Source: Acinetobacter brisouii CIP 110357 | GTDB taxonomy: Bacteria; Pseudomonadota; Gammaproteobacteria; Pseudomonadales; Moraxellaceae | NCBI RefSeq assembly: GCF_000488275.1 | Contig: NZ_KI530762.1 | Coordinates: 1,020,800 to 1,084,799 of the forward strand | DNA: 64,000 bases | Direction: 5' to 3' | In this document: in pieces, positions 61,997 through 64,000 of the stretch | How positions within the stretch are numbered: the stretch's first letter is position 1 | Layout: each line of letters opens with the position of its first letter | The notes under the pieces: generated by a model | Seen by the model: the letters and a program-made list of their open reading frames with translations, nothing else | Told to the model about the DNA's origin: nothing | Databases searched by the model: none | Position numbers and translations under genes: made by a program

Positions 61997-64000
61997 ATGA
62001 CAGACAGTAAAATCATGGCTGATCTTTCCTCCCATACCCCAATGATGCAGCAATACCTAAAAGTAAAAATGGCGCATCCACATGCTTTGGTATTTTACCG
62101 CATGGGGGATTTCTACGAATTATTTTTTAACGATGCCCACAAAGCCGCAAAATTACTCGGAATTACCTTAACTCACCGTGGCAAAACCAATGGTGAACCA
62201 ATTCCAATGGCGGGTGTACCATATCATGCCGCAGAAGGGTACTTGGCGCGTTTGGTCAAGGCAGGCGAAACAGTTGCGATCTGCGAACAGGTTGGCGAGG
62301 TGACAGGTAAGGGGCCTGTAGAGCGTAAAGTTGTACGGATTTTAACGCCAGGAACATTGACCGATGATGCATTGCTTGGCAGCTATCAGTCTTCGAATTT
62401 GGTCGCGTTATGCATTCAGCAAAACCAGATCGGAATCGCCTTACTGGATTTAAGTGCCAGTATTTTTAAAGTCCAACAACAAACTTACACGGCTGAGCAG
62501 CTACCAATTGATTTGGCACGCCTGATGCCAAGTGAAATCGTGATTGATGAAGATCTGGTTGATCAAAACATTTTAGAAGTCATTAAAAAACAGCTGGACT
62601 GCCCGATTACCAAGCGCCCAAATGTCGATTTTAATTTAAACAATGCCCAAAAAACCTTATGCGACCAGTTTGCAGTGGCAACATTGTCGGGTTTTGGGAT
62701 TGATCATTTACCTTTAGCGAAAGCTGCTGCTGCTGCGTTGATTCACTACGCCAAAGAAACTCAAAAAACCGCGCTGCCGCATATCCGTTCCATTCAACTG
62801 GAACAGTCGAGTGACTTTATCGCGCTTGACCCAGTGACGCGTCGTAACCTTGAAATTATTGAGCCGTTATTTGAACATGGCACGTCTTTATTTCAACTGA
62901 TTAACCATTGTCAAACGGCAATGGGTGGACGCTTGCTCAGCCGTACTTTGATGCAACCGATTCGTGATACTGCATTACTCGATCAGCGTTTAGATGCGAT
63001 TGAACAATTGTTACAGGGCTACCATGAAACACCTGTACGTTTAGTACTCAAAGAAATTGGCGATATTGAACGAGTGTTGAGTCGTGTGGCACTTGGCAGT
63101 GCGCGCCCACGTGACTTGGTGCAGTTACGTCATGCCTGTGCGCAGATTCCATTGTTACGTCATGCATTGCAACCTGTGATTCAGTCACAAAAATCAGTAC
63201 TTTTAAATGATTTAGATCAACAGCTTGGTGATTTTAAAGCACTCCATCAAGAGCTCATGGCAGCGATTGTTGAACATCCACCTGTATTACTACGTGATGG
63301 CAATGTAATTGCAGAAGGCTACGATACTGAACTGGATGAACTTCGCCAAATTCGTGATCATGCAGGACAGTTTTTGATTGATCTGGAAATTAAAGAACGT
63401 GAACGTACAGGCATCAACACTTTAAAAATTGGTTATAACCGTGTCAGTGGGTATTACATTGAACTGACGCGCGCTCAGGCCGAGCAAGCGCCTGCCGATT
63501 ATATTCGCCGTCAGACCTTAAAAAATGCCGAGCGTTATATCACACCAGAGCTGAAAGGTTTTGAAGATAAAGTGCTGTCGAGTGAATCACGGGCGTTGGC
63601 ACGGGAGAAAATGCTGTTTGAAGCCTTACTTGAAACCTTGCGCCAAAACATTGCCAATTTACAGATGATGAGTGCGGCAATTGCTCAAGTGGATGTCCTG
63701 AGTAATTTTGCTGAGCAAGCGCGCTTATATACATGGGCGCGTCCAAGCTTTAGCCCTGAAATTGGCATCAAGATTACCGCAGGACGTCATCCTGTAGTTG
63801 AAGCACTCAATAAAGCACCATATACACCTAACGATACTTTCTTGGACGTGCAGCATCGGATGGCGATTATTACTGGGCCGAACATGGGCGGTAAATCGAC
63901 TTTTATGCGTCAAACGGCACTGATTAGTTTACTGGCCTATTGCGGTAGCTTTGTGCCTGCACAGGCAGCACAGCTTGGACCGATTGACCGTATATTTACC
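61997..64000 (+). CDS. mutS: DNA mismatch repair protein MutS (3' end outside window)
   Basis: 668 codons present and open at the window end; the full protein is about 850-880 aa. Mismatch-binding domain: [20 protein letters not shown] then [12 protein letters not shown], with the Phe-x-Glu of the wedge in DFYELF (here the FYE motif at about residues 37-39). Core and clamp domains follow ([36 protein letters not shown]), then Walker [10 protein letters not shown] near residue 633. Start ATG 61997; 62015 is also in frame. Confidence 0.95.
   Translation, partial: MTDSKIMADLSSHTPMMQQYLKVKMAHPHALVFYRMGDFYELFFNDAHKAAKLLGITLTHRGKTNGEPIPMAGVPYHAAEGYLARLVKAGETVAICEQVGEVTGKGPVERKVVRILTPGTLTDDALLGSYQSSNLVALCIQQNQIGIALLDLSASIFKVQQQTYTAEQLPIDLARLMPSEIVIDEDLVDQNILEVIKKQLDCPITKRPNVDFNLNNAQKTLCDQFAVATLSGFGIDHLPLAKAAAAALIHYAKETQKTALPHIRSIQLEQSSDFIALDPVTRRNLEIIEPLFEHGTSLFQLINHCQTAMGGRLLSRTLMQPIRDTALLDQRLDAIEQLLQGYHETPVRLVLKEIGDIERVLSRVALGSARPRDLVQLRHACAQIPLLRHALQPVIQSQKSVLLNDLDQQLGDFKALHQELMAAIVEHPPVLLRDGNVIAEGYDTELDELRQIRDHAGQFLIDLEIKERERTGINTLKIGYNRVSGYYIELTRAQAEQAPADYIRRQTLKNAERYITPELKGFEDKVLSSESRALAREKMLFEALLETLRQNIANLQMMSAAIAQVDVLSNFAEQARLYTWARPSFSPEIGIKITAGRHPVVEALNKAPYTPNDTFLDVQHRMAIITGPNMGGKSTFMRQTALISLLAYCGSFVPAQAAQLGPIDRIFT

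Overview
The window looks like chromosome of a gammaproteobacterium of the Moraxellaceae, most likely Acinetobacter. The evidence is moderately AT-rich DNA, the MutS, GabP and RND pump sequences, and phage genes of the kind seen in Acinetobacter prophages. Genus level rests on sequence recognition only; no search was run.

Region 1 (1-27.6 kb) is the right part of a podovirus-type prophage whose integrase and left end lie outside the window. It begins inside a lambda-O-like replication gene carrying four 24-bp iterons, followed by a DnaC-like loader, a DNA cytosine methyltransferase, RusA and small genes. The virion operon follows: portal, Bbp19-like protein, scaffold, capsid, T7 gp11/gp12-like tail tube proteins, a GNAT and a cupin-like protein, three ejection proteins (one a transglycosylase with a ParB-like domain) and an 849-aa protein. 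Terminases come late, then tail fibre, holin-type proteins, SAR-type lysozyme and nested Rz/Rz1. Block boundaries carry a C/A-rich motif and a terminator hairpin whose 3' arm is the next gene's Shine-Dalgarno.

Region 2 (27.6-42.2 kb) is a separate 14.6-kb integrated element bounded by identical 42-bp direct repeats derived from the 3' half of a tRNA gene, probably tRNA-Val(GAC). It has an integrase (frameshifted), an excisionase-like protein, a LexA-type repressor with operators at its own control region and at the xis promoter, Cro-like and CII-like regulators, a replication protein with an internal iteron array, and a P22 immI-like set (two ribbon-helix-helix proteins and a Rha/Ant antirepressor). 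It has no capsid, tail or terminase genes, so it is either a phage satellite or a stripped prophage sitting in tandem with prophage 1. Cargo includes a HipA-like kinase/DUF3037-like pair, a HicA-like/HTH pair, a type IV pilin, and several membrane proteins of unknown function.

Region 3 (42.2-44.9 kb) is a decayed island edge: a secreted protein, a 98-aa gene flanked by direct repeats, a gene remnant also found in region 2, and a second copy of the pilin gene.

Region 4 (44.9-64 kb) is ordinary chromosome: GabP-type permease, an MdtABC-like tripartite RND efflux operon with a NodT-family outer membrane factor, a Bcr/CflA transporter, a PadR regulator fused to a ferric-siderophore reductase, a PepSY/flavoreductase fusion, and the 5' two thirds or more of mutS, cut by the window end.
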